Position numbers and translations under genes: made by a program. The notes under the pieces were generated by a model, which did no database searches, had not been told where the DNA came from, and saw only the letters and a list, made by a program, of their open reading frames with translations. This document shows, one piece after another, positions 16,023-24,728 of a DNA stretch of 64,000 nucleotides; positions within the stretch are counted from its first letter, which is position 1; each line of letters starts with the position of its first letter. This DNA is from Bacillota bacterium (lineage in GTDB: Bacteria > Bacillota > Clostridia > Acetivibrionales > JAEZXR01): contig JAEZXR010000130.1 in the NCBI GenBank assembly GCA_023419605.1, positions 1-64,000 on the forward strand, given 5' to 3'.

Positions 16023-17273
16023 ATGAAAAAACGATATTCAACGATTGTACTGGCTTCCGTTTGCGCATTTGGGCTGTTGGTGGCGGGAGTATGGAACTAT
16101 ACTCAAAACAGCGGAAGGAATCAAAATAGTAAAAATAATCCGAATAATAAAAGCGACTATCAATACAGCAAATTGGGATTGGATGGAGGGAGCGGGCCTC
16201 TCACCTACAGATTTCCGGCTGAGTTTGAAAAGCAGCAGGCCATCTGGATGCAGTGGCCGTCAGAGGTGTATAATCAAGGCGCCCGCCCTGTAAATCCTGT
16301 TATCATTAACATTATGAAGGCTTTTGATCCGTATATCAGAGTTAATGTCATGGCACGCAGTGATGACGAAATCGCCGAAATTCGAAATATGCTTAAAAAC
16401 GGCGGTTACTCCGGTGCAAACATTCATTTTTACGCAATCAACCATTTGTCCATATGGACAAGGGATGTTGGGCCGATTTTCATCAAGGACAGTCAAAACA
16501 AGCTGAATGTGGTGGACTTCGGTTTCAACAACTACAGCAGGGATGGCAGTCAGGATTATATCAATGTGGAGAGCCAGGTAGACAAACTCGTGGCTCAATT
16601 GTACAAATTCCCGGTGGTCGACACGAAACTGATTTCAGAAGGTGGTGCCATAGAGTCAAACGGGCAGGGAACACTGATGACAACAGAGTCGGTGGTTCTC
16701 AAACGTAATCCCGGAATGACAAAGCAGCAAATTGAGGATGAATACAAAAGAGTACTTGGGCTCAAAAAAATCATCTGGCTAAAAAAAGGGCTGGCAGAAG
16801 ATGACTCGATTACAAGTGGACACATCAATGAAATCGCGCGCTTTACAGATCCGAATACGATACTTTTAGCTCAGATTCTACCTGGGGACAGGTATACGAA
16901 TGCAGATTCCAATGAATCCTATTTACGTCTTGAAGAAAACTATAATATCCTACGGAATGCAACGGACCAGGATGGGAAACCTTTTCGTATCATAAGGGTT
17001 CCAATGCCTCCTACAATTTATCAGAAGCCGGGTGATACGGGGAAAATACCCATACGAAGCTATTTAAACTATGCTGTCACAAACGGTGCAGTGATTATGC
17101 AGACTTATTGGAAGCCGGGCTTATCCGGTGAACTGAAACAAACGGAAGATGGGGTCAAAGACGTACTGCGCGGCGTATTCCCCGGACGCGATGTTATTGG
17201 CATTGATGCTGAAAATGTGAACCTCTGGGGAGGCGGAATCCATTGTATAACCCAGCATATGCCGGCAGATTAG
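16023..17273 (+). CDS. Exported agmatine deiminase / peptidyl-arginine deiminase-family protein, 416 aa
   Basis: The PAD_porph/agmatine deiminase fold is clear: 'HLSIWTRDVGPIFIKD' (canonical W-x-R-D-x-G-P), 'ISEGGAIESNGQGTLMTTES', 'SGHINEIARFTDP' with the catalytic His, and at the end 'GGGIHCITQHMP' with the catalytic Cys. It would hydrolyse agmatine or another guanidino compound to the ureido product plus ammonia. Unlike cytosolic AguA it begins with a hydrophobic segment (residues about 8-25) followed by an Asn/Ser/Lys-rich linker, so it is anchored or secreted. No putrescine-pathway genes adjoin it. The exact substrate is uncertain. Confidence 0.85.
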   Translation: MKKRYSTIVLASVCAFGLLVAGVWNYTQNSGRNQNSKNNPNNKSDYQYSKLGLDGGSGPLTYRFPAEFEKQQAIWMQWPSEVYNQGARPVNPVIINIMKAFDPYIRVNVMARSDDEIAEIRNMLKNGGYSGANIHFYAINHLSIWTRDVGPIFIKDSQNKLNVVDFGFNNYSRDGSQDYINVESQVDKLVAQLYKFPVVDTKLISEGGAIESNGQGTLMTTESVVLKRNPGMTKQQIEDEYKRVLGLKKIIWLKKGLAEDDSITSGHINEIARFTDPNTILLAQILPGDRYTNADSNESYLRLEENYNILRNATDQDGKPFRIIRVPMPPTIYQKPGDTGKIPIRSYLNYAVTNGAVIMQTYWKPGLSGELKQTEDGVKDVLRGVFPGRDVIGIDAENVNLWGGGIHCITQHMPAD

Positions 17274-17342
17274 CTTTATAACCGATGAAGCCTTTGCGTT
17301 AGCGGAACAAGCATATATTCGAATACTATTGAGAGCAATATG

Positions 17343-17378
17343 AAAATGCAAGCAAACCGGCCGGTTTGCTTGCATTTT
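17343..17378. terminator. Bidirectional terminator between converging genes
   Basis: A 36-bp perfect palindrome with 18-bp arms meeting at CCGG|CCGG, flanked by A-run and T-run, placed between the deiminase gene and the oppositely oriented L,D-transpeptidase gene. Confidence 0.9.
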
Positions 17379-17381
17379 TTA

Positions 17382-18146
17382 CTACTGCTGCACAATGATG
17401 GGGGTTCCTACGGTAATATAGTTGTAAAAGTCTTCGATATCGGCATTGGACAATCCGATGCATCCCCATGTCCAGTTGCTTCCGAAACTTGGCACACTAC
17501 CTCCGTGTATTCCTATATTTCCACCTAATACCGTATCTTGCGGGGGATTTTGAACACGATTAAAAGCATCTATGATGTCATCGTAGGTTCGCTCGTCAAT
17601 AAGTCCCTGGTTCAGTCCTCTGTTTGCATCCTCAGCATTGGGATAACTGACTCCAAGCCATCTTGTCCCCAGATACTCATCGGCAGGGTCGAGCACTTCC
17701 TTATTTGTTACATAAAATGTCCCTTCAGGCGTTTTACGATCGCCTTCCACCTCTTTGTCTTCCATTCCTCCACTGCCAAGCTCTACATGATAAGATTTGA
17801 GGCTCGTCCCGTTATATACCAACGAAAGCGTATGATCCGATTTATCAACAAGTATTTTTAGTCCGGATGCGAGAGTGGTAATCCCTTTCTCATGCAATAT
17901 AGCGCTGAACGTTTTTTCCTGGTTATCTTGCTTCTGCTGGTTTTCCTGCTCATTGACCGTGTCCTGGATGCTCGTTTTGTCTGGAGCGGGCACATTGTCC
18001 GAAACTTCTTCCTGCACTTCGGCAGGCTTTTGTTCGATCTCGAGTATATGCTGTTTTATTGTAGCCTTGGCGGTACTTATAAAGCCGGTTGTTAAAACAA
18101 TTATCGCTATAGTAATTAAAATAACATACTTTTTCAGTTTAATCAT
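17382..18146 (-). CDS. L,D-transpeptidase (YkuD domain), 254 aa
   Basis: The C-terminal 130 residues are a YkuD L,D-transpeptidase domain: 'LKILVDKSDHTLSLVYNGTS' at its start, 'DRKTPEGTFYVTNKEVLDP', then the catalytic block with His in IGIHGGSVPSFG and Cys in WTWGCIGLSN. These enzymes make 3-3 crosslinks or attach lipoproteins in peptidoglycan. The usual Ser-x-Gly-Cys-x-Arg is here Trp-Gly-Cys-Ile-Gly, so the conserved Arg is replaced. An N-terminal membrane anchor (about residues 5-27) and an acidic linker place it outside the membrane. The start at 18146 is favoured by the GAGG six bases upstream. Confidence 0.88.
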   Translation of the reverse strand: MIKLKKYVILITIAIIVLTTGFISTAKATIKQHILEIEQKPAEVQEEVSDNVPAPDKTSIQDTVNEQENQQKQDNQEKTFSAILHEKGITTLASGLKILVDKSDHTLSLVYNGTSLKSYHVELGSGGMEDKEVEGDRKTPEGTFYVTNKEVLDPADEYLGTRWLGVSYPNAEDANRGLNQGLIDERTYDDIIDAFNRVQNPPQDTVLGGNIGIHGGSVPSFGSNWTWGCIGLSNADIEDFYNYITVGTPIIVQQ

Positions 18147-18493
18147 CTTCCGCCTCTCATTCATAAATACAATCCGTGGTCGGGCTTTTTTACACCAACC
18201 AGTATAAACCCTGTTTGTGTATGTCCTGTGTCTAATTTATTAACAATTGTTTTTAGAACAAGGCAGCCGAGAACTGCTTTGAAGCTATTTTTTCCAGGCA
18301 GGGGATAAAACGGTGAGGCGCTGGAAAAAATTTGTGGAAAGAGTATAATAAAAAAGAAAAGGGATTTTTGAGGTGTTAGGAGGGCTTGAATTTTCCTGGC
18401 TGAACTGTAATCAATGCTGTGTTTACCGTAAATTTCAAGCTTTCTATCTTATACAGCGGATAGAATATGCAAAGAAAGGTTGGAGCAGAAAAG
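18147..18493. other. Intergenic region between divergent genes, nothing recognised
   Basis: About 350 bases between the L,D-transpeptidase and Nudix genes. It presumably contains promoters for both, but I see no strong -35/-10 pair, riboswitch or operator that I could defend. Confidence 0.4.
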
Positions 18494-18964
18494 ATGGATT
18501 ATGTAAAATACCTGCGCAATAAAGTTGGGCATGACGTCATAAATTTAACAGGGGTAAATGTAGTAATAATCAATAGAAACAATCAAGTTCTACTCCAAAG
18601 AAGAGGAACATTTCCATACAAGTGGGGATTAATTGGAGGTATTACGGAATTAGGAGAATCCCTTGAAGAAACCGCCGTCAGGGAAGCGAAGGAAGAGACT
18701 GGATTAGATATTAGCGGACTAAATTTACTAGGTACCACATCAGGGGAAAAATGTTATATCGATTTTCCCAATGGTGATAAAGCGTACTTTATCACCATTG
18801 GGTATTTTACTAAAAGTTTTAGTGGCGTATTGAAGATCGATGATCTGGAAACTAAAGAATTGAAGTTTTTCAGTTATGATGAATTACCTGATAATATACC
18901 CAGCAGCCATAGAATAATGATAGATAAGTATTATAATAGTGTGAATTCAGATATTAATACTTAA
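18494..18964 (+). CDS. Nudix hydrolase, 156 aa
   Basis: Complete Nudix box 'GGITELGESLEETAVREAKE' continuing ETGLD (pattern G-x5-E-x7-REUXEEXGU), so it hydrolyses a nucleoside diphosphate linked to some group X. The preceding 'VVIINRNNQVLLQRRGTFPY' is usual for the family. Length is typical of small MutT/ADP-ribose-type members; the substrate is not predictable. The start at 18494 is chosen because TTGGAG lies eight bases upstream; an earlier ATG at 18467 has no such site. A perfect 16-bp hairpin lies inside the coding sequence at 18767-18802. Confidence 0.88.
   Translation: MDYVKYLRNKVGHDVINLTGVNVVIINRNNQVLLQRRGTFPYKWGLIGGITELGESLEETAVREAKEETGLDISGLNLLGTTSGEKCYIDFPNGDKAYFITIGYFTKSFSGVLKIDDLETKELKFFSYDELPDNIPSSHRIMIDKYYNSVNSDINT
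18767..18802. repeat. Perfect 16-bp hairpin inside the Nudix gene
   Basis: Arms CCCAATGGTGATAAAG (18767-18782) and its exact complement (18787-18802) enclose a CGTA loop. It lies within codons for PNGDKAYFITIG and would be a strong stem in the mRNA. Confidence 0.7.
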
Positions 18965-19128
18965 TTCTTCATTGGATTGCTTTGGAAACCATTGAATGCG
19001 GGCGATTTAAGACTAAGTGGACGTTGAGGCCCGATATGAACTATATTCTAAGAACTATCATGTAAGAACGGCGAATCAAGTAATTGTTGTTGTCGCTATG
19101 TTTAGTTTTAGCCATGTATTGTTGTTTT

Positions 19129-19752
19129 CTAAAAGCCTAAAGATTCTCCGACAAGTATTACTTTAATTCTTCCTTTTGTCATGGACATACCGGTAATTAC
19201 GAGCTGGGCGCATGCACCTTCCGCTGCTTTGGAAAGTTCATCAAAAGTAGAGTAGTCCTTCTTAAATATCAGCAGGGTAATGGGTGCAGCATATTTTTTT
19301 GCACGAAGTATAGCCGCATCCAAATTCGGCTCCACTTTATTGACCCCTGCGATTACTATTACATTTTTCGGCCCAAAGATGAGTGAAGCTACCCTATTGC
19401 CATATCCATCTATATTCACCAGTTCCCCTGTTGCAGCTATAGCATTGGAACTCATTAAATAGTAATCTGCACTTAATGCCTGATGTGCAACTCTATCCTT
19501 GGCTGTAGCGCCTTGAGCATCATCCGGGTCTAAGAAATTATACTCCCCATTCTTTAGTGCGGCCCTCAAGCCAATTTCATGAAGGGTTGCAGAACCTCCG
19601 CAAGAAACCATACTGTCTTTGGGTATCAACTCAAGGACTTTTTTTACTGCGTCTTCTTTTGTCTCACAATAAAACCCTTCCATATTGCGTTTTTTTAATT
19701 CCTCCAGTAGCTTCTGCGTTAATAAGGCATGATAGCATTCTTTAGGCTTCAT
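19129..19752 (-). CDS. LUD-domain protein (LutC/YkgG-like), 207 aa
   Basis: Lactate-utilisation-type LUD domain: 'DSMVSCGGSATLHEIGLRAA', 'ADYYLMSSNAIAATGELVNI' and 'GYGNRVASLIFGPKNVIVIA' are the conserved blocks of the short clostridial DUF162/LUD proteins. The family is related to LutC and LutB of lactate oxidation, but stand-alone members in Clostridia have no proven role; this one lacks Fe-S partners nearby. The start at 19752 follows GGGAGG with a 6-base spacer. It is a single gene. Confidence 0.85.
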   Translation of the reverse strand: MKPKECYHALLTQKLLEELKKRNMEGFYCETKEDAVKKVLELIPKDSMVSCGGSATLHEIGLRAALKNGEYNFLDPDDAQGATAKDRVAHQALSADYYLMSSNAIAATGELVNIDGYGNRVASLIFGPKNVIVIAGVNKVEPNLDAAILRAKKYAAPITLLIFKKDYSTFDELSKAAEGACAQLVITGMSMTKGRIKVILVGESLGF

Positions 19753-20028
19753 AGTATTCCTCCCGTAAACTTGATTATAATAAAACATAATCTACGTTCA
19801 AAGGGTAACAAAAGATTATGATTTCTATATTTTAGCAGTAAAGTATGAAAATAGAAAGTCTATATTTTTCTTTTTTCATAGGGTATAATTAAAGTAGAGA
19901 GAGTTTCAACCAAATCTGAGTTCTAATTCATTAGAAGTATATATATTCTTTTCCTAGTATGCATTTTTATTAGTTATCGAGTGTAAAGCTGCAATCAAAG
20001 TAGGGATCCCCTGAATTTTCACAGATAT

Positions 20029-22287
20029 TCAGGCAATACATTCCTCTGCCAAATCGTAACAGGGAAACGAGACTATAAAGGTTGTTCCCTTATCCTTTTC
20101 ACTTCTTACATCGATCCTTCCGCCATGTTCCTTAATGATGCGATAGCAAACACTCAGGCCGAGGCCTGTTCCTGTTTCCTTTGTAGTGAAAAAGGGTGTT
20201 CCGATCCTCTTTAAATCTTCTTCTGCAATTCCCTTGCCATTGTCCGAGATAGAAAGCTGCATTTCATTCCGGCTTTTATCATACCGGGTAGAAATCTGTA
20301 ATAAAGCATCTTCCTCATCGGCCAGTGCTTCGATGGCATTCTTAGTCAGATTGAGGATGACTTGCTTTAACTGTGATTCATCCGCTTTGATATCATTATC
20401 TTCGTGGCAAAGTTCAATATTTGTATGGACACCTTTAACAAAGGAGGGACTTTCCAGCATATACCGCATAGCTTCGATAATTTCATTGATAGAACAGATA
20501 TCCATCATGGTCTGAGAAGGCTTAGCCAGAGATAAAAAGTCAGTTATAACATTATTTACATCGGTTGTGATACTTTCAATTCTTCGGACCAACACCTTAA
20601 GTTGTTCATCTTCAAGCTTCGATGAAAGGAGCTGGCAATACCCTTTTACAGAGGCCAGGTGATTTTTTGTTTCATGGACGATTCCCGAACCCATTTGTCC
20701 GATAAGTGCAAGTTTCTCTTGCTGTTGTATTTTACTTTGCTCTTCTTTTAATGTAGTTATATCAGAAAATATTCCGATATGACCGATTATTTTATCGTCA
20801 ACATTTACAATAGAACTGTAATGGAATAAAAGCGTTTTTCTATTTCCTTTGGGTGTGACCAAAGTGCCCTCGCAAAAGCTATTCAATGTTAAAGTACTTT
20901 TGTCTACTTTATGTAAAGAGTGATCGACAGTAAGCTGAATAATTTCGTACAACTTATTTAATTCCATACCTGCAATTTCATCATATTCCATCTCCAGACA
21001 ATCTGTAAGTGCCTTGTTGAGCATGATAACAGTAAATTCACTATCCGTCATTAAAACCTGATTGCTAAGAGAATTTAGTATTGTGCTGGTCTGTATTTTT
21101 AAATTGCTAAGCTCCTGCTCCTTTGTGACGTCATGTAAGCTTACCAATGTACCGTTCTTATAACGAATGGCATTTTCGTTTAAAACGATTTCTTTTCCCT
21201 TTAAGGTGCGGTAGGACTGTATGGTATGAGCCATATTTTCGGAGCTTTCACAAGTTGATATTATGTCTTTGCTTATTGCAGGATTGGAAAGAAACTTTTG
21301 ATGCAGTTCGTCGACTGTTAGCCCATAGATATCCGCGTATTCACACTCCAGTAAGTCTACGGCCTTTACATTGGCAAAAGAAACATTTAAATTTTTATCA
21401 TAGGTCATTAAGGCAACAGAAAGACCATTTAAAATGTCCTTCAATTCATTTTTTGATTCTTCCAGCTCATTTTTTGTTTTCCTCAATGTTTCATAAGGGT
21501 ATGTAATTGAGCTTGAAAAGATACCTTTGAACAAATAGTAATAGCAAGCTAGTTTAAGCGTATGGCCCATAGCATTATAAGGCGATGAAAGTGACTGGTA
21601 TAAGGTGAAGCATAGTTCTGCCGGAATTATTAATAGAATAGCCATACCAATATATTTGTAAGTCAATATGCCTTGGGTATTAAGGCGTTTTTGAATCCTA
21701 AAAAAACTTAGCAAGGAAATTGATATTATTACATATTCCAAAAATATCTTAATGGGTCGCACTTCTTTGCCGTCAAACAGTAAAGGTATGGAGCTTGGGT
21801 ACTTTAAGATCATTAAGGATATGCCAAAAGATAGAGAAACCGTCAATAGTAATATAATCCATCGATTGATTTTTAATTTTTTTACCTCATAGGTACTAAG
21901 GAGCAGTACCAGAGCTTCCACAAGCCTTCCAGTGATCCAGTATCTTACAGTCAAATCATAATAGCCTGGGGGGTAACGATTAAGAGGGGGAAAATAGTAA
22001 GCGTGGAATATGTCGAATATCGCTACGGCTAGAAAACCAAATCCAAGGGTCCGATTAATCACAGCAGTATGTTTAAAGGTAATCCACACCACCAAAAAAG
22101 CGGAAAGTGCTGTAAATATACAAAGCAATTCCATGAGCGTATGCGTCAGGCTTAAATCGGAATTCCACAGGGTAGCAGATAATAAAAGGGAGCACGAGAA
22201 TGAGAGAATTAAAACAAAGATATACTGGGTGAATAACCTACAATAGGGGCATCCTCTGAAAAGTTCCTTGATTTTCGCCGTAAGCAT
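20029..22287 (-). CDS. MASE3-PAS sensor histidine kinase, 752 aa
   Basis: N-terminal MASE3 membrane sensor of about eight segments (residues 10-265; diagnostic 'FGFLAVAIFDIFHAYYFPPL' and 'YWITGRLVEALVLLLSTYEV'). Two PAS-like domains follow (about 285-400 and 405-520), then the phosphoacceptor block 'LIGQMGSGIVHETKNHLASV' and an ATPase domain with N-box 'LNLTKNAIEALADEE', 'SDNGKGIAEEDL' and 'GTGLGLSVCYRIIKEHGG'. The His is followed by Glu-Thr-Lys-Asn, the NtrB/KinB-like form found in orphan sporulation-type kinases. No response regulator is adjacent, so it may feed a phosphorelay such as Spo0A. The start at 22287 has GGAGG twelve bases upstream, a slightly long spacing. Confidence 0.9.
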   Translation of the reverse strand: MLTAKIKELFRGCPYCRLFTQYIFVLILSFSCSLLLSATLWNSDLSLTHTLMELLCIFTALSAFLVVWITFKHTAVINRTLGFGFLAVAIFDIFHAYYFPPLNRYPPGYYDLTVRYWITGRLVEALVLLLSTYEVKKLKINRWIILLLTVSLSFGISLMILKYPSSIPLLFDGKEVRPIKIFLEYVIISISLLSFFRIQKRLNTQGILTYKYIGMAILLIIPAELCFTLYQSLSSPYNAMGHTLKLACYYYLFKGIFSSSITYPYETLRKTKNELEESKNELKDILNGLSVALMTYDKNLNVSFANVKAVDLLECEYADIYGLTVDELHQKFLSNPAISKDIISTCESSENMAHTIQSYRTLKGKEIVLNENAIRYKNGTLVSLHDVTKEQELSNLKIQTSTILNSLSNQVLMTDSEFTVIMLNKALTDCLEMEYDEIAGMELNKLYEIIQLTVDHSLHKVDKSTLTLNSFCEGTLVTPKGNRKTLLFHYSSIVNVDDKIIGHIGIFSDITTLKEEQSKIQQQEKLALIGQMGSGIVHETKNHLASVKGYCQLLSSKLEDEQLKVLVRRIESITTDVNNVITDFLSLAKPSQTMMDICSINEIIEAMRYMLESPSFVKGVHTNIELCHEDNDIKADESQLKQVILNLTKNAIEALADEEDALLQISTRYDKSRNEMQLSISDNGKGIAEEDLKRIGTPFFTTKETGTGLGLSVCYRIIKEHGGRIDVRSEKDKGTTFIVSFPCYDLAEECIA

Positions 22288-22447
22288 TAGTACATCAATC
22301 CTCCTATTATGTGAGTTCCCTGCCAGAACCATTATACCACATAATTTCCAATTATATCATGTTGCAAAGAGATTCCATTAATATATTTTCTATAGTACAT
22401 AGCCCAAATTTATACGATCTGAGAAAATGATGAGATTAAAAAACCAT

Positions 22448-22478
22448 TTGACATTGCCCCTGGGGCAAACATTATAAT
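22448..22478 (+). promoter_or_regulatory. MerR-type autoregulated promoter
   Basis: TTGACA (22448-22453) and TATAAT (22473-22478) are separated by 19 bases. The spacer holds a 15-bp palindrome, TTGCCCC-T-GGGGCAA (22454-22468). Overlong spacing with a central palindrome is the hallmark of MerR-activated promoters; the MerR gene starts 40 bases downstream. Confidence 0.85.
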
Positions 22479-22517
22479 CTGGGTATAGCCCAGGTATATT
22501 TACAAGGAGGGAATCAT

Positions 22518-23345
22518 ATGTATACAAGGGGACAATTTGCGCTGATCGGTAAAGTATCCATGAAAGCAATACGGATTTATGATGAAATGGGACTTTTAAA
22601 GCCTGCTTTTATTGATGAAAAAAACCAGTATAAATACTATTCCTCGGAGCAGATCAACGAAATTCTTTTTATAAACGAATTAAAGTCTTTCGGGTTTTCA
22701 CTGGAAGAAATTAAGAACATAAAAAAGAGGGGAAAGGATGAATTTCTCAGGGAGAAACTTACAAAAAGGCTGGATCAAATAAACGTGGAGATAAAAGAGA
22801 TTTTCCGGCGGAAAGAGGGAATAGAAAGAAAACTGAATTATTTAAATGCCGGGATTGATTATCCCGAGAGTATTTCTAATTACACCGTAGAAATTATAAA
22901 AAGGGATGAGCAAGTCGTGGCAAGTTGTAGAGATATACTAAAGTACGAGGATGTGGGAAGGCTTATTGGGAGTGTGTACGAACGCATACATTCTTTTTCA
23001 TTGGAGGCTGTTGATTCCCATATGCTTATTTTCCATGATCACGATACGGCTTCACTAAATGACGAGTATGATATTGAGGTATGTGTTCCTGTAAATAAAG
23101 TCCTTCGGCATGAAGATTTCTCAACCGGCATTCTCGAAGAAAGGATATATGCCAGGACGTTACATAGAGGAGCTTTTAGTACAATCGGCAGGGCTCACGC
23201 CGCAATCATTGACTGGGTAAAGGAAAACAGGTATGAAATCTGTGGTTCACCTGTTGAAAAGTATATAACTGACAGTCAAGCAATATTTAACCCGGGCAGT
23301 TTCAAGGGCGAGGTGCTGTATCCTGTGAATGTTTCGTCTCTATAG
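22518..23345 (+). CDS. MerR-family regulator with GyrI-like effector domain, 275 aa
   Basis: N-terminal MerR winged helix (residues 1-70, 'FALIGKVSMKAIRIYDEMGL', 'YKYYSSEQINEILFINELKS'), a coiled-coil linker (about 75-115), and a C-terminal GyrI-like/BmrR-type effector-binding domain ('YTVEIIKRDEQVVASCRDIL', 'EERIYARTLHRGAFSTIG'). Such BmrR/BltR relatives bind hydrophobic cations or other small ligands. The ATG has AAGGAGGG upstream. The promoter has the 19-base MerR spacer, and the creatininase-family gene follows after 35 bases, so the pair is probably one operon that the protein activates on ligand binding. Confidence 0.9.
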   Translation: MYTRGQFALIGKVSMKAIRIYDEMGLLKPAFIDEKNQYKYYSSEQINEILFINELKSFGFSLEEIKNIKKRGKDEFLREKLTKRLDQINVEIKEIFRRKEGIERKLNYLNAGIDYPESISNYTVEIIKRDEQVVASCRDILKYEDVGRLIGSVYERIHSFSLEAVDSHMLIFHDHDTASLNDEYDIEVCVPVNKVLRHEDFSTGILEERIYARTLHRGAFSTIGRAHAAIIDWVKENRYEICGSPVEKYITDSQAIFNPGSFKGEVLYPVNVSSL

Positions 23346-23380
23346 ATAACGAAGTGTGTGAATTTAAAGGGGGTCATTTT

Positions 23381-24292
23381 ATGGGAATCGTAAAAAATGT
23401 AATGGAAATGACATGGGTCGATATTCAAGAACTGGATAAGGAGAAAACCTTATTGTTTGTCACAATTGCTCCCATCGAGGAGCACAGCCACCATCTTCCG
23501 TTGGGGACAGATATTTATGAAGGGGAGCATTGGAGAAAAACGCTTACAGAGCACCTTCACGGTAAATTTCCGGATTTCAATCTTTTATTTCTGCCCCCTG
23601 TACCTATCGCTTGTGCAGGAGCTTCAAATTTTTATGGGAACCTTCTCTTTAAACAGAATACTGTTAAAAGAGTGACTTATGAATTGCTATCCAACATTGT
23701 AAAATGGAAAATCAGGAACATTATAATTCTTGCATCCCATGGTGACCCGAAGCATTTAATTGCAGTGGAGGAGGCCTGCGTGAAGGTAAATAAAAAGCAT
23801 GGAGTTTGTGCCTTTTCACCCATGGGAGCGATGTTCTCCGCTAAAGAGCTTGGAATTGATTTGAAAGGTCCCAAAGAAATTGAAAGTGTAATTAGTAAAT
23901 ATCCAAACGATTTTCATGCAGGTTGGATTGAGACCTCCAATATGCTGGATATTGACGAGTCTTTAGTTAAGAGTAACTATGCGGATCTGCCGGACACAAT
24001 GATCAGCGAAAAGGAAATGATCTCCTCGAAGAAGATACTTAAAAAAATGGCTAGCTACGGGCATTTGGGATACCCAAGGGTTGCTCGAAAGGAGTTAGGC
24101 AGGTTGTTAAACGAAAATCTTGCTCAATACCTGGTTGAAGCCGTATCCGCATTCATTCAGCGAAAGAACTATGAGAAATATGAGCACCATTCTTTATATA
24201 AAATACCTTTTCTAAGAACAAATTTTAAAAGAAACCTGATTGGGACTATAATAATTCTGATTCTTATAGCAGCAACTATTTTGCTCAGATGA
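23381..24292 (+). CDS. Creatininase-family protein with C-terminal membrane anchor, 303 aa
   Basis: Matches the creatininase/creatinine amidohydrolase family: 'TIAPIEEHSHHLPLGTDIYE' (metal ligands Glu, His and Asp), 'IIILASHGDPKHLIAVEEAC', and a late 'DFHAGWIETSNMLDIDESLV' with the conserved His-Ala-Gly-x-x-Glu-Thr. The family hydrolyses cyclic amides or formamides in various pathways, so the substrate is open. Unusually, the last about 20 residues form a membrane segment (IGTIIILILIAATILLR). The start at 23381 follows AAAGGGGG. It lies directly behind the MerR regulator and ends in a strong terminator. Confidence 0.83.
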   Translation: MGIVKNVMEMTWVDIQELDKEKTLLFVTIAPIEEHSHHLPLGTDIYEGEHWRKTLTEHLHGKFPDFNLLFLPPVPIACAGASNFYGNLLFKQNTVKRVTYELLSNIVKWKIRNIIILASHGDPKHLIAVEEACVKVNKKHGVCAFSPMGAMFSAKELGIDLKGPKEIESVISKYPNDFHAGWIETSNMLDIDESLVKSNYADLPDTMISEKEMISSKKILKKMASYGHLGYPRVARKELGRLLNENLAQYLVEAVSAFIQRKNYEKYEHHSLYKIPFLRTNFKRNLIGTIIILILIAATILLR

Positions 24293-24294
24293 AT

Positions 24295-24324
24295 AAAACC
24301 TCGCCGGAAGCGGCGAGGTTTTTT
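24295..24324 (+). terminator. Intrinsic terminator after creatininase gene
   Basis: AAAACCTCGCCG (24295-24306), GAAG loop and CGGCGAGGTTTT (24311-24322), with further Ts. Confidence 0.9.
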
Positions 24325-24343
24325 ATACAGCGTTTGCGGCAGT

Positions 24344-24620
24344 CTACCTTTTCCCTTTTTCCAATGCCACCTCAACAGCTTTTAAAATAATTCTGCTACA
24401 GAGTGTAGCATCAATGACGGTTCAACATTCAAGGATTGAGCTTTTGCAACTTCCTTCGTGATTTCTTCAGCTTTTTTCTCTGATCCGAATCCATGCCTTC
24501 CGATTTTTACAGTACTATACGGCTGCGCACTACGCCAATCTTTCCAATGACTTTTACCGGCCACTCCTCGTATCTATCCTTGTCGTGGAATATAAAAATA
24601 ACTCGAGAGATAACTGCCAT
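24344..24620 (-). pseudogene. Frameshifted remnant of a small unknown gene
   Basis: Protein-like reading moves through three frames on the minus strand. From an ATG at 24620 it reads MAVISRVIFIFHDKDRYEEW to a stop. A second frame continues VKIGRHGFGSEKKAEEITKE through NVEPSLMLHSVAELF. A third closes with RIILKAVEVALEKGKR at a TAG at 24344-24346. No single frame spans it and there is no ribosome binding site, so it looks like a gene broken by indels. I do not recognise the family. Confidence 0.45.
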
Positions 24621-24654
24621 CACATTATAAAATCATAATATTATAATAAATGGA

Positions 24655-24706
24655 TTGACAGAGCGTGATTTTCTGCCCTATAATAGTGAGATACCCCTGG
24701 GGGTAT
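24655..24706 (+). promoter_or_regulatory. Promoter with CsoR/CstR-type operator
   Basis: TTGACA (24655-24660), 18-base spacer, TATAAT (24679-24684), then the 16-bp palindrome ATACCCCTGGGGGTAT (24691-24706) immediately after the -10 box. The C-run/G-run palindrome matches operators of CsoR-family repressors, which respond to copper or, in the CstR branch, to persulfides. No csoR/cstR gene is in the window. Confidence 0.75.
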
Positions 24707-24728
24707 AAAATGTATGGAGGTTGAGAAA

